The position numbers and the translations under genes are program-made. The notes beneath the pieces were generated by a model that saw only the letters and a list, made by a program, of their open reading frames with translations, was not told where the DNA came from and ran no database searches. This document shows positions 9,182 through 17,513 of a stretch of DNA of 64,000 nucleotides, in pieces; position 1 is the first letter of the stretch, and every line of letters begins with the position of its first letter. Source of the stretch: an uncultured Bacteroides sp. (GTDB taxonomy: Bacteria; Bacteroidota; Bacteroidia; Bacteroidales; Bacteroidaceae). The stretch spans positions 49,261 through 113,260 of the forward strand of contig CASGED010000039.1 in assembly GCA_949300425.1 (NCBI GenBank). The letters are read 5' to 3'.

Positions 9182-10858
9182 TCAAATCAACTGCTTCGCC
9201 CGCTCCAATGCGACATTAATATTGGGGCAAATGTTTTCCTCGCCCAAAAGTTCGTAAAAGCCCGACCTTTCCAGTACTTTGTGAACCTTCTCGTTGACAC
9301 CGGAGAGCACGATGGTTATCTTCTCCTTTTGCGACATGCGGCAGAGGTTTTCCAGATTGTGTATGCCCGTAGAGTCAATGAACGGCACACGGCGCATACG
9401 GACGATACGCACCTTGGGACGGTCGCCCAACATAGCCATCACGTCTTCAAACTTAGTGGCGATACCGAAGAAGTAGGGACCGTTGATTTCATAGACTTCT
9501 ACGCCCTTAGGAATAACCAGATGTTCTTCGTGCGAGTCGAAATCCGACTCTTTGCTGGGGTCTATCTCGTTCTTGATGACTGAAATCTCGGTGGTCTCCA
9601 TCACACGGCGCATGAAGAGCACGCTGGCAATGACCAGTCCCCATTCAATGGCTACGGTCAGGTCGAAAATCACCGTCAGGAAGAACGTAATGAGCAACAC
9701 AGTCACGTCCGACTTGGGATTCTTCATCAACGCCTTGAACGTGCGCCAACCGCTCATGTTGTAAGATACAATCACTAACACACCTGCCAAGCAAGCCATC
9801 GGGATGTATTGCGCCAAAGGCATAAGGAAAAGCAGGATAAGGAGCAACACACCCGCATGGACAATGCCCGCTACAGGTGATTTGCCACCATTATTAATAT
9901 TAGTCATGGTGCGGGCTATGGCTCCCGTGGCGGGAATGCCGCCAAAGAGCGGGGTGATGATATTGGCCGCGCCTTGGGCTATCAGTTCCGTATTGGAATC
10001 ATGCTTGTCGCCTATCACGCCATCGGCTACCGTGGCCGAAAGCAATGACTCGATAGCGCCCAACACAGCAATGGTAATAGCTACGGGAAAGAGGTTTTTC
10101 ACGGCTTCCCAATCGAGGGCGGGAATGGCCGCGTCGGGCAATTCGGCACGGATGCTGAAGCGGTCGCCAATGGTGTCGATGCACGTGACGCCTCCATAAG
10201 TCTCCATCAAATAGACAGCTACGGTCACCAATACGATGGCTACTAACGAGCCGGGAATCTTTTTGGAGAAACGGGGCGTCAAAGCTATAATGGCAATGCT
10301 GACCAAAGCCGTGGCGGTATTCCACCAGTTTACGGTGTCGAAATGCCGGAAGTAAAGCATCCATTTGCCTACAAAGTCGCCCGGCACTTTCTCTCCTCCG
10401 AATTGCAGGCCGAACACATCGGCTATCTGGGTCGTGAAGATAGTGACCGCGATGCCACTTGTAAAACCTACGATAATAGGATAAGGGATAAACTTAATGA
10501 CCGCCCCCAACTTGAATACGCCTAATAAAACCAAAATGACGCCCGCCAACAGCGTGGCCACAATCAGTCCCGCTTCCCCGTACTGCTGGATAATGCCGTA
10601 AATGATGACGATGAATGCTCCCGTAGGTCCGCCTATCTGCACCTTGCTTCCCCCCAGCAGAGAGATTAAGAAACCGGCGATAATAGCGGTGATGATGCCT
10701 TTCTCAGGCGATACGCCCGAAGCGATGCCGAAGGCAATAGCCAACGGAAGAGCTACGATACCCACAATGATACCGGCCATAAGGTCGGTCATAAACTGTT
10801 CCTTCGAATAGTTTTTTAAGCTCGAATACAACTTCGGCCTGAATTCAAACGCTTTCAT
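9182..10858 (-). CDS. SulP-family inorganic anion transporter with STAS domain
   Basis: Inner-membrane transporter of the SulP/SLC26 group, which moves sulfate, bicarbonate or related anions; the substrate cannot be set from sequence alone. The 558 residues are typical. The hydrophobic core has many membrane segments and the sulfate-transporter signature region (LMAGIIVGIVALPLAIAFGI near residues 26-45). A C-terminal cytoplasmic STAS domain is seen from about residue 445, with VPFIDSTGIHNL holding the usual serine near residue 495. The gene abuts the response regulator tail-to-tail with no spacer. A TACTTTTG box at 10909-10916 is the probable promoter, 50 bp before the start. Confidence 0.95.
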   Translation of the reverse strand: MKAFEFRPKLYSSLKNYSKEQFMTDLMAGIIVGIVALPLAIAFGIASGVSPEKGIITAIIAGFLISLLGGSKVQIGGPTGAFIVIIYGIIQQYGEAGLIVATLLAGVILVLLGVFKLGAVIKFIPYPIIVGFTSGIAVTIFTTQIADVFGLQFGGEKVPGDFVGKWMLYFRHFDTVNWWNTATALVSIAIIALTPRFSKKIPGSLVAIVLVTVAVYLMETYGGVTCIDTIGDRFSIRAELPDAAIPALDWEAVKNLFPVAITIAVLGAIESLLSATVADGVIGDKHDSNTELIAQGAANIITPLFGGIPATGAIARTMTNINNGGKSPVAGIVHAGVLLLILLFLMPLAQYIPMACLAGVLVIVSYNMSGWRTFKALMKNPKSDVTVLLITFFLTVIFDLTVAIEWGLVIASVLFMRRVMETTEISVIKNEIDPSKESDFDSHEEHLVIPKGVEVYEINGPYFFGIATKFEDVMAMLGDRPKVRIVRMRRVPFIDSTGIHNLENLCRMSQKEKITIVLSGVNEKVHKVLERSGFYELLGEENICPNINVALERAKQLI

Positions 10859-10908
10859 TTTCTGTTAGTTACCTATTGATGTTTGTTATCCTATGAAAAA
10901 AGAAAGCG

Positions 10909-10916
10909 CAAAAGTA
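10909..10916 (-). promoter_or_regulatory. Promoter -7 box for the SulP gene
   Basis: TACTTTTG on the minus strand, matching TAnnTTTG, about 50 bp upstream of the start codon at 10858. Confidence 0.5.
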
Positions 10917-10938
10917 CGTAAAATAAAGCAAACAGATG

Positions 10939-11238
10939 CTATCTTTCAGTGTTTTTAATGAAAGTACTGTCCATTCTTTGTCTATAGGTAATGGTTTGTT
11001 GGCGCGTAGAGTCATTAGGGATGCTTGTCACGTCTCCTTGTGTTGTAAAATAGACATAACTATGCGACCAGGCGTCATAGAAACGGTACACCCGGCAACC
11101 GTCATGCTCAAAAAGATAACTGACTGTATAGTCCGCATTGTTTTGCGCATTACTCACCGATATTGCACTTGGACCGAAACATGCGGAAAGAAGCGGCACG
11201 AATAAAATAGCCGGAAGAGAACGGAATATCTTTTTCAT
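10939..11238 (-). CDS. Small lipoprotein, possibly DUF4884 family
   Basis: Predicted 99-residue lipoprotein with a signal peptide ending in lipobox LLSAC (Cys20), so it should be membrane-anchored. The mature part has VSYLFEHDGCRVYRFYDAW followed by YVYFTTQGDVTSI, which resembles short Bacteroides lipoproteins I associate with DUF4884; this is from memory and not verified. Function is unknown. It stands alone between the SulP gene and the divergent rubrerythrin gene. Confidence 0.75.
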   Translation of the reverse strand: MKKIFRSLPAILFVPLLSACFGPSAISVSNAQNNADYTVSYLFEHDGCRVYRFYDAWSHSYVYFTTQGDVTSIPNDSTRQQTITYRQRMDSTFIKNTER

Positions 11239-11301
11239 AATTATTTTGGTTTTTATAATCCAAATATAAGCTTTTTCTTTTCTTTATGAAAGTTATTTCA
11301 T

Positions 11302-11309
11302 TATCTTTG
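11302..11309 (+). promoter_or_regulatory. Promoter -7 box for rubrerythrin
   Basis: TATCTTTG, the commonest Bacteroides -7 form, 52 bp upstream of the rubrerythrin ATG at 11361. Confidence 0.6.
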
Positions 11310-11360
11310 TAGAATTAAAAAATCCGGTTACAGATTATTAACTCTAAAAAGCAATTGATT

Positions 11361-11939
11361 ATGGCTAAGAGCATTAAAGGAACTCAGACTGAGAAGAATT
11401 TGCTGACCTCGTTTGCAGGCGAGTCACAAGCACGTATGCGCTACACTTACTTTGCCAGCGCAGCCAAGAAGGAAGGTTACGAACAGATTGCCGCCATCTT
11501 CACCGAGACGGCCGACCAGGAGAAGGAACACGCCAAACGCATGTTCAAGTGGCTCGAAGGCGGCATGGTAGAGATTACCGCCAGCTATCCCGCAGGAATC
11601 ATCGGTACTACGCTGGAGAACCTGCAAGCCGCAGCCGCCGGTGAAAACGAGGAATGGACCAAGGACTATCCCCACTTTGCCGACGTGGCCGATGAAGAAG
11701 GTTTCCCCGAAATCGCCCTCATGTACCGCAACATCGCCGTGGCCGAGAAAGGGCATGAAGAGCGTTATCGCGCTTTCATCAGCAACATCGAGAACGCCAA
11801 GGTATTCGCCAAGGACGGTGAAGTGGTATGGCAATGCCGCAATTGCGGTTTCATCTATGTAGGCAAGGAAGCGCCGGAGACTTGCCCCGCTTGCCTCCAT
11901 CCGCAGGCTTACTTCGAAGTGAAGAAGGAGAACTGGTAA
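11361..11939 (+). CDS. rbr: Rubrerythrin
   Basis: Non-haem di-iron protein that reduces hydrogen peroxide in anaerobes, using electrons passed through its own rubredoxin-like site. The 192 residues carry both expected parts. The ferritin-like four-helix domain (about 1-145) has the iron-ligand helices ([34 protein letters not shown]). The C-terminal rubredoxin-like domain has two CxxC pairs in [12 protein letters not shown] and [13 protein letters not shown]. The ATG at 11361 is preferred over an in-frame TTG two codons earlier. A strong hairpin follows the stop. It should be monocistronic and contribute to oxidative-stress defence. Confidence 0.97.
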   Translation: MAKSIKGTQTEKNLLTSFAGESQARMRYTYFASAAKKEGYEQIAAIFTETADQEKEHAKRMFKWLEGGMVEITASYPAGIIGTTLENLQAAAAGENEEWTKDYPHFADVADEEGFPEIALMYRNIAVAEKGHEERYRAFISNIENAKVFAKDGEVVWQCRNCGFIYVGKEAPETCPACLHPQAYFEVKKENW

Positions 11940-11964
11940 ACACGGTTCGTGCCGATATCTGTTA

Positions 11965-12009
11965 AAGAGAGTGCCAAGAGACTTGCAATAAAGTCCTTGG
12001 CACTCTCTT
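11965..12009 (+). terminator. Hairpin after rubrerythrin
   Basis: Perfect 14-bp arms AAGAGAGTGCCAAG (11965-11978) and CTTGGCACTCTCTT (11996-12009), with a further partly paired AGACTT/AAGTC inside. It starts 25 bp after the stop. There is no long U run, but position and stability suit a transcript end or 3' stabiliser. Confidence 0.7.
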
Positions 12010-12117
12010 ACTATTAGCTAAAACAGTTTCTGCTTGCAGCAAGGATTTCTGACAATTGGTTAAATGAGCAAATTTTGCGTCACGCGGCTCGTAATGTCCG
12101 GCGTGATTCCGATTCTT

Positions 12118-13383
12118 TTAGAATCCCGTAACCTGCCCCATGAACAGCACGCTATCCGTGCTCTTCTCCGTCAACAGGAAGAGGAACGGACGGGTTACGT
12201 GGAAGTCATAGATTTCATACGGATTGGGGTCAGGAGCGGCCAAATCGGATCCAATACTGGTTACCGCCGCCGCTTCCGTTCCTTCTTCATCCAGCTTAAA
12301 ATAGACAGATTGGTCCACGGAGTTTATCATCAATTCCTTATTCGCCATTTTACTGAAATCGGCTGAACTACGGAACGCTTCTTGCACGCCCATAGCCATC
12401 AACACCCTAATCAAGCTGTTTTGGTAATCTTTAATAGTGAACTTGGGGAGTTTCACGTCCACTTCTTCCCACGTCATGCTTTCCTGCAAGACTTTCCAGC
12501 TTGCGCCGTTCAAGGCTTCGATGCATTGCGCCAATGTCACGCCTTCCTGCGGCAATATCACCTGCAAGGCGAACGCGCCATTGCCGTAAGGCAGGCGCAC
12601 CGTGGCATACAAGTCGTTCTGTGCAAACTGGTGACGGGATTGCCCATTCATCATGGCTACTTCCGTTTGCGTGCCGTCTTCGTTGGTAAACAGTTCGTTC
12701 CGGGTCAGGTCTTTGTCAAAAGGTTCTTCCCACAGCCCTTTGAAGTAGAGCGCATTCAACAACAGGGCTTTCTCGTCCGGGTCATCTTTCAGAAATTCCA
12801 GGATGCAGCCGTTCGTCTTGTCGGCACACCACGCGTTGATGGCGTCCTTGGCCTTGGGCTTTTCTTCCTCCCGCACCTCGGCGTCATAGTTCTTTTTCAA
12901 GGCATCTTGGTAAGATTTTAATATTTGGAAATCATCGTCCGGCATTTCCGGGTCTTCCAATATCCACAACGAGTTGGCCATGCTGAGCAAGGTCGTATTG
13001 TCCTGTTGCACCAGTTCCTGCACCAACTTTTGGTTGTAAGCGTTGATTTCATCGATGCTGAAACTGGAAAAACCGAGCGCCTCAGTCAGTTCGGTCAGTG
13101 CCGCTCCATCGGCTCCGTTAGCTGCCATGGAGAGCGCATACGATGCACTGACGGGCGAAAGTATCAGTTTATTCTTGTTCTGTTCCTCTTTTCCTATTAC
13201 CTCACAGGCTGTTTGGAAAAAGCGGAAAGCAAAGTCCGTGCTCTCGGAAGCCATACGGGTTTGCGCTTCCGTCAGTTCAATGGGCTTGTACTCTTTCGGC
13301 ACGTTGTTGTTTACCCCTTCGTCATTCTGACAGGCCACTACCATACTCAGCGCAGCGGCGCATGCGAACATTAATTTTTTCAT
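12118..13383 (-). CDS. Serpin (lipoprotein protease inhibitor)
   Basis: Serine/cysteine-protease inhibitor of the serpin family, 421 residues including a lipoprotein signal peptide (lipobox VVACQ, Cys18), so it is probably displayed on the cell surface or in the periplasm. The serpin fold is seen throughout (ILSPVSASYALSMAANGA, LLLNALYFKGLWEEPFD, and the C-terminal DFHVTRPFLFLL). The reactive-loop hinge reads EEGTEAAAVTS (about residues 362-375), with small residues at P12-P9 as in inhibitory serpins. Counting from that hinge places alanine at P1, which would suit elastase-like targets; that is inference. A gut commensal could use it against host or bacterial proteases. Confidence 0.95.
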   Translation of the reverse strand: MKKLMFACAAALSMVVACQNDEGVNNNVPKEYKPIELTEAQTRMASESTDFAFRFFQTACEVIGKEEQNKNKLILSPVSASYALSMAANGADGAALTELTEALGFSSFSIDEINAYNQKLVQELVQQDNTTLLSMANSLWILEDPEMPDDDFQILKSYQDALKKNYDAEVREEEKPKAKDAINAWCADKTNGCILEFLKDDPDEKALLLNALYFKGLWEEPFDKDLTRNELFTNEDGTQTEVAMMNGQSRHQFAQNDLYATVRLPYGNGAFALQVILPQEGVTLAQCIEALNGASWKVLQESMTWEEVDVKLPKFTIKDYQNSLIRVLMAMGVQEAFRSSADFSKMANKELMINSVDQSVYFKLDEEGTEAAAVTSIGSDLAAPDPNPYEIYDFHVTRPFLFLLTEKSTDSVLFMGQVTGF

Positions 13384-13538
13384 AATTCAACTATCTATTG
13401 GTTAGTTACGCCCGCAATCTATAAAAAATAAATCAAATAACAAAACTTTATTCTTAATTCTTTGTCGCATTCTAATTTTATGTGATAAATGAGTAGGACA
13501 GCCCCCTTGGGGGGACTGAAATCATCCCGCTGAATTAT

Positions 13539-13591
13539 CATTTAATGTGCCGCCCCTTTACATTTAATGGGACGGGACGGCACATTAAATG
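13539..13591. repeat. Inverted repeat with extra direct copy (CATTTAATG...)
   Basis: CATTTAATGTGCCGCCCC (13539-13556) pairs with GGGACGGCACATTAAATG (13574-13591), one mismatch in 18 bp. A third partial copy, CATTTAATGGGACG, starts at 13561 inside the loop. The outer flanks TTATCATTTA and TTAAATGGGA resemble the terminal repeats of the MITE-like elements elsewhere in the window. Confidence 0.65.
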
Positions 13592-13663
13592 GGAGCGGCC
13601 TTCTGATTAAACGTAATTTGGCCGCTTGAGAACATGCCATGTCTGTATTGGCAAGGCTGTGTA

Positions 13664-13957
13664 TGTTTCACCCTTTACACCAATCTCTCCAATGTAAGTT
13701 TCACGCCTTCACGACATCCCCAACTGCTTGATTTTAAATCGAATGTTGTGAAAGATACATCCTTCACGGATGTTTCACATCTCCTTTTTGTGGAGGATGC
13801 GGAATGTTCTCTTAGGAACCGATTCTGTACGATTTATGCACATAGATGTACGATTTTACCATACAGCGTGAAACATGTCCGAGCGTGAAAGGAAGGTATG
13901 TTTCACAACATATACCTGAGAATCAGGAAGATGAAAGATGGTGAAAGCGTGAAACTT
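13664..13957. repeat. GTTTCAC/GTGAAAC heptamer array
   Basis: In under 300 bp GTTTCAC occurs near 13664, 13697, 13772 and 13904, its complement GTGAAAC near 13868 and 13950, and the variant GTGAAAG near 13747, 13884 and 13940. A longer inverted pair links AAGTTTCACGCCTTCACGAC (from about 13694) with the complement of GGTGAAAGCGTGAAACTTTC (about 13938-13957). No credible gene overlaps it. It looks like a protein-binding array or a structured repeat; its function is unknown. Confidence 0.55.
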
Positions 13958-14044
13958 TCAGCAGATAAAAGCTAAGTTTCGCAAAAGGAAAAACCATGGT
14001 TTGAGGCATCATTTACAGCGGAGCATCTTGCCGTGTCTTTTATG

Positions 14045-14091
14045 AAAAAAAGAAGAGGGCGTGCCAGACAGGAGAAAGACACGTCCTCTTC
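14045..14091 (-). terminator. Rho-independent terminator of tyrS
   Basis: On the minus strand GAAGAGGACGTG (14091-14080) pairs with CACGCCCTCTTC (14063-14052), 12-bp arms with one mismatch, followed at once by a run of seven T. It lies 20 bp past the tyrS stop. Confidence 0.88.
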
Positions 14092-14111
14092 AAATATGAA
14101 AAGTAAAAAAC

Positions 14112-15404
14112 TTACTTTGCGATAATCAGGTAATAGTTCTTCTTACCGCGCTGAACGAGCAAATACTTGTCGTCCAATAAATCCTCAGTCGTAATGACGC
14201 GGTCGAAGGCTGCCAACTTCTCCTTATTCAACGATACGCCGCCGCCTTGTACCAACTTGCGCATCTCGCCTTTCGAGGGGAACACGGCTGCTTGCTCTAC
14301 CAGCAAATCGACGGCTTTGACGCCTGCGCCCAAAGCATCGCGCGATACTTCAAATTGGGGTACGCCTTCGAATACGGAAAGCAACGTGGCTTCGTCCAAC
14401 TTCTTCAACGCTTCCGACGTACCGCCGCCAAAGAGAATGTTGGAGGCTTCGAGGGCGGCGTTGTAGTCGTCTTCGGAGTGTACCATGACGGTGACTTCCT
14501 TGGCCAGACGCTTCTGAAGGACGCGCAGGTGCGGAGCGGCTTCGTGCTCGGCGGTCAGGGCTTCTATTTCTTCCTTGCTCAAGGCAGTGAATATCTTAAT
14601 GTAACGCTTGGCATCCTCGTCGCTCACGTTGAGCCAGAATTGGTAGAACTTATAAGGTGACGTATAGCGCGGGTCGAGCCAGACGTTTCCGCTTTCGGTC
14701 TTGCCGAACTTGCCGCCGTCGGCTTTTGTTATCAACGGGCAAGTCAATGCGTAAACTTCACCGCCGTTGGTGCGGCGAATCAGTTCGGCGCCGGTGGTGA
14801 TGTTGCCCCACTGGTCGCTACCGCCCATCTGAAGCTTGCATCCCTTGGTCTCGTACAAGTGGAGGAAGTCGTAGCCTTGCAACAGTTGGTAAGTGAACTC
14901 GGTGAACGAAAGTCCGTCACGCGCCTCGCCGTTCAGGCGTTTCTTCACGCTGTCCTTTGCCATCATGTAGTTCACGGTGATGTGCTTGCCCACTTCGCGG
15001 GCGAAGTCCAGGAAACTGTAGTCTTTCATCCAGTCGTAGTTGTTCACCAGTTCCGCATGGTTGGGGGCGTCCGAGTCGAAGTCCAAGAACTTGCTCAGTT
15101 GTTTCTTCATACCTTCCATGTTGTGGCGCAAGGTTTCCTCCGTCAGCAGGTTACGTTCGGCTGACTTGCCCGAGGGGTCGCCAATCATACCCGTGGCGCC
15201 GCCGATAAGCGCTATCGGCTTGTGTCCGCAACGTTGGAAGTGGCGCAGAATCATCACACTGCACAGGTGTCCGATGTGTAACGAATCGGCCGTGGGGTCA
15301 AACCCGATGTAAGCAGTCACTTGTTCCTTTGCCAGCAACTCCTCGGTGCCGGGCATCATATCGTGGAGCATGCCACGCCATCTTAATTCTTCTACAAAAT
15401 TCAT
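14112..15404 (-). CDS. tyrS: Tyrosine--tRNA ligase
   Basis: Class I aminoacyl-tRNA synthetase charging tRNA-Tyr. At 430 residues it has normal bacterial TyrS length. It has [19 protein letters not shown] (HIGH motif near residues 42-45), the tyrosine-pocket region [17 protein letters not shown] and [14 protein letters not shown], the KMSKS-equivalent loop KFGKTESG near residue 230, and a C-terminal S4-like RNA-binding domain ([26 protein letters not shown]). It is transcribed alone, with a palindromic promoter region at 15436-15454 and a clear terminator. Confidence 0.98.
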   Translation of the reverse strand: MNFVEELRWRGMLHDMMPGTEELLAKEQVTAYIGFDPTADSLHIGHLCSVMILRHFQRCGHKPIALIGGATGMIGDPSGKSAERNLLTEETLRHNMEGMKKQLSKFLDFDSDAPNHAELVNNYDWMKDYSFLDFAREVGKHITVNYMMAKDSVKKRLNGEARDGLSFTEFTYQLLQGYDFLHLYETKGCKLQMGGSDQWGNITTGAELIRRTNGGEVYALTCPLITKADGGKFGKTESGNVWLDPRYTSPYKFYQFWLNVSDEDAKRYIKIFTALSKEEIEALTAEHEAAPHLRVLQKRLAKEVTVMVHSEDDYNAALEASNILFGGGTSEALKKLDEATLLSVFEGVPQFEVSRDALGAGVKAVDLLVEQAAVFPSKGEMRKLVQGGGVSLNKEKLAAFDRVITTEDLLDDKYLLVQRGKKNYYLIIAK

Positions 15405-15435
15405 CGAATGATTTATCGTTTAATGATTTAAGTGT

Positions 15436-15454
15436 TACTTTTGCCGCAAAAGTA
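15436..15454. promoter_or_regulatory. Palindromic double -7 box upstream of tyrS
   Basis: TACTTTTGC at 15436-15444 and its reverse complement GCAAAAGTA at 15446-15454 form a near-perfect palindrome. The minus-strand TACTTTTG, about 43 bp before the tyrS ATG, is the natural promoter. The plus-strand copy would fire toward the tatD-like gene in antisense. Confidence 0.5.
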
Positions 15455-15479
15455 CGACCTTTCTTTGAAGTAACAAAAC

Positions 15480-16124
15480 TTAATGGCTAAAAAAGACTTT
15501 ACGAATATTCCGCGCGACGCTTTCACGCAACGTTTGAACAGATATTCCGCGTTCGTCGGCCGCACGCTCATAAAGTTTCATGATGTTTTCCTTGCTTTCG
15601 TCCGTCTCAAGGAACAATCTGTCGACAGGCACTTGCCGTAAAGTCTCGGTGTTGTATTTTTCTCCAAACGACAGATAGAAGCCATGACGCAGGTAGGATG
15701 CGGCTTGGGCGTTTTTCCCGCGGAAGCCATGGATAATCCAAGGTACGGCAGGCTTCAACTCTTTTTGCAAGGCCAACAATTCATCAACAGCTTTCACTAC
15801 GTGGATAATGAGCGGCTTGCTTGTTGTCTCGGCCAACGTCGCTTGGTATCGGAACACTTCCAGCTGAAAGGAAAGGGGGACGGAGGCCAGCTTGTCAAGC
15901 CCCGCTTCTCCGACAGCCAATACTTGCGGATGACGGAGAATGGTTTCAAAAGAAGAACGGAAGGCGTCATCGTTCCATACGTACTTGTCCACGTACCAGG
16001 GATGAAGTCCTACCGAATACCAGCCTTCAGGTTGTGCTTGGAAAGCATCGGGCAAGCAGTTTACAATAGCTTGTCCCGGCGCGTTCGGCAAACGGTGCGT
16101 ATGGATGTCAACAGGATAGGTCAT
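15480..16124 (-). CDS. TatD-family metal-dependent hydrolase (short form)
   Basis: Amidohydrolase-fold phosphohydrolase related to TatD DNases. From the ATG at 16124 it has 214 residues, shorter than the usual 250-265. It keeps the first metal motif DIHTHR near the N-terminus, YSVGLHPWYVD, the Glu in AVGEAGLDKL, IIHVVKA and WIIHGFRGK, and the final Asp motif LFLETDES. The longer frame to 16163 starts upstream in an unlikely leader. It is the last gene of the LOG-DUF4271-hemD-rnpA-yidD operon, 22 bp after yidD. Nuclease activity is inferred from family only. Confidence 0.88.
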   Translation of the reverse strand: MTYPVDIHTHRLPNAPGQAIVNCLPDAFQAQPEGWYSVGLHPWYVDKYVWNDDAFRSSFETILRHPQVLAVGEAGLDKLASVPLSFQLEVFRYQATLAETTSKPLIIHVVKAVDELLALQKELKPAVPWIIHGFRGKNAQAASYLRHGFYLSFGEKYNTETLRQVPVDRLFLETDESKENIMKLYERAADERGISVQTLRESVARNIRKVFFSH

Positions 16125-16146
16125 ATATATATAATAAGTATAGGAT

Positions 16147-16371
16147 TCAGGGAACCGGGTCATATCCTGAACCTCCCCACGGATGACAACGGAGGATGCG
16201 GCGAATGGCTAAATAAAGTCCTTTGACGGGCCCGTGTTTCTTCAATGCCTCCACTGCATATTGAGAGCACGTGGGCGTAAAGCGGCAAGAAGGTCCCAAC
16301 ATGGGGGAAATGCACTTCTGGTAAAAATAAATGGGAAGTAGCAATAGATATGTCAACCCTCGTCGAATCAT
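16147..16371 (-). CDS. yidD: Membrane protein insertion efficiency factor YidD
   Basis: Small membrane-associated protein (74 residues) that helps YidC insert inner-membrane proteins. The family core is complete: a short hydrophobic N-terminus, then [33 protein letters not shown] and the C-terminal [12 protein letters not shown]. The ATG at 16371 overlaps the rnpA stop by 4 bp, which fixes the start and indicates translational coupling; a longer frame to 16488 would run through rnpA. The rnpA-yidD pairing is a widespread arrangement. Confidence 0.96.
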   Translation of the reverse strand: MIRRGLTYLLLLPIYFYQKCISPMLGPSCRFTPTCSQYAVEALKKHGPVKGLYLAIRRILRCHPWGGSGYDPVP

Positions 16372-16754
16372 CCTTGTGCCGAGACTTTTTCGGCGATGCG
16401 CGCCAAGGCAGTTTTCATTTTGCTTTCGATAACGGACGAGTCCATCAGCTCGTCGGCCAAGTAGATGAAGACTATCGCCACACGGCACCGGGCCTCGAAT
16501 AGCGTGTCGAGTAAGGGCTGCTTGTTCAGCCGATAGGCTTCGCGGATTTGACGTTTTGCCCGGTTACGTTTTACCGCCCGTTTGAAACGCCGTTTCGATA
16601 CGCTCACCAAGACCGAGGCCTGCGCGTCCAATTCCTCTACCGGCATCCAGACCACCCGCAAAGGAAAAATAGAGAAGGAACGCGAGCCTCCCGCGAATAC
16701 CTTCTCTATTATTTTCTTTTTATTCAGCCTTTCAGGCTTGCACAAATTCCTCAC
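16368..16754 (-). CDS. rnpA: Ribonuclease P protein component
   Basis: Protein subunit of RNase P, which assists the catalytic RNA in trimming tRNA 5' ends. The 128 residues include the N-terminal [18 protein letters not shown] and the basic RNR-type motif [20 protein letters not shown]. The gene begins one base after hemD stops and overlaps yidD by 4 bp, so the three are translated from one message. No neighbouring rpmH or dnaA gene is present; in Bacteroidetes rnpA is commonly found with hemD instead. Confidence 0.96.
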   Translation of the reverse strand: MRNLCKPERLNKKKIIEKVFAGGSRSFSIFPLRVVWMPVEELDAQASVLVSVSKRRFKRAVKRNRAKRQIREAYRLNKQPLLDTLFEARCRVAIVFIYLADELMDSSVIESKMKTALARIAEKVSAQG

Positions 16755-17510
16755 TTATGCTTCTACTTCGTTATTTTCCTTGATAAACATATCGAGCGCG
16801 GCCGTCATTGAAGGAGCTTTGACGGTAGGAGCCTCCAAGTCAAGACGAAGACCGGCGTCACGAACCGCCTGAGCCGTTGTAGAGCCAAATGTCCCAATCT
16901 TTATCTCCTTCTGTTCGAAGTTGGGGAAATTCTTCTGCAATGAAGCCACTCCGGCCGGACTGAAGAACACCAACATGTCATAATCAAACGACTCACCCGG
17001 TTGGAAATCGTTGCTTACCGTACGATACATGACAGCCTCGGTATGCTGTATTTTGTATTTATCCAACGTATTCTTGATTTCGTCCGTATGCACATCCGAC
17101 ATGGGGACCAGATACTTCTCCGTCTTATGCTTTTGAATGGCAGGCAACAAATCTTCGAACTTACCGGTCTGTCCAAAGAAGATTTTACGCTTGCGATATT
17201 GCACATACTTCTGAATGTACAACGCAATGGATTCCGTCACACAGAAGTATTTCATCGTTTCGGGAATCGTCACGCGCAACTCCGTACACAAGTGAAAAAA
17301 GTGGTCGATGGCATGACGAGAGGTAAAGATGACAGCCGTGTGGTCCAGGATAGAGACCTTTTGCTGTCTGAACTCTTTTGCCGACACGCTTTCCACTTTG
17401 ATAAACGGGCGGAAATCTATCTTCACGCCATACTTCGCGGCTATATCGTAATACGGAGACTTTTCTGACGCAGGCTTCGGCTGCGATACTAGCACTTTCT
17501 TAATTTTCAC
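16755..17510 (-). CDS. hemD: Uroporphyrinogen-III synthase
   Basis: Cyclises hydroxymethylbilane to uroporphyrinogen III in tetrapyrrole synthesis, in the cytoplasm. The family is weakly conserved; visible features in 251 residues are the N-terminal KKVLVSQPKP, the Rossmann-like VIFTSRHAIDHFF near residues 60-72, and the second-lobe DYDMLVFFSPAGVASLQKNF and KIGTFGSTTAQAVRDAGL, which match the HEM4 fold order. It follows DUF4271 by 3 bp and abuts rnpA. No other haem gene is in the window. A TACTTTTG box at 17593-17600, inside the preceding gene, could give it extra transcription. Confidence 0.88.
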   Translation of the reverse strand: MKIKKVLVSQPKPASEKSPYYDIAAKYGVKIDFRPFIKVESVSAKEFRQQKVSILDHTAVIFTSRHAIDHFFHLCTELRVTIPETMKYFCVTESIALYIQKYVQYRKRKIFFGQTGKFEDLLPAIQKHKTEKYLVPMSDVHTDEIKNTLDKYKIQHTEAVMYRTVSNDFQPGESFDYDMLVFFSPAGVASLQKNFPNFEQKEIKIGTFGSTTAQAVRDAGLRLDLEAPTVKAPSMTAALDMFIKENNEVEA

Positions 17511-17513
17511 GTC

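Larger units (their letters stand above)
13384..14044. other. Gene-poor intergenic region
   Basis: About 660 bp between the serpin start and the tyrS terminator. It holds an 18-bp inverted repeat with a third direct copy (13539-13591), an array of GTTTCAC/GTGAAAC heptamers (13664-13957) and a short C5/G5 palindrome at 13502-13514. The 84-codon open frame at 13634-13888 has no recognisable protein character. No tRNA or known RNA was recognised. Confidence 0.6.

Noticed and set aside
13634-13888. 84-codon open frame between serpin and tyrS
   Set aside because: Overlaps the GTTTCAC repeat array, has no ribosome site and odd Cys/Ser/His-rich composition.
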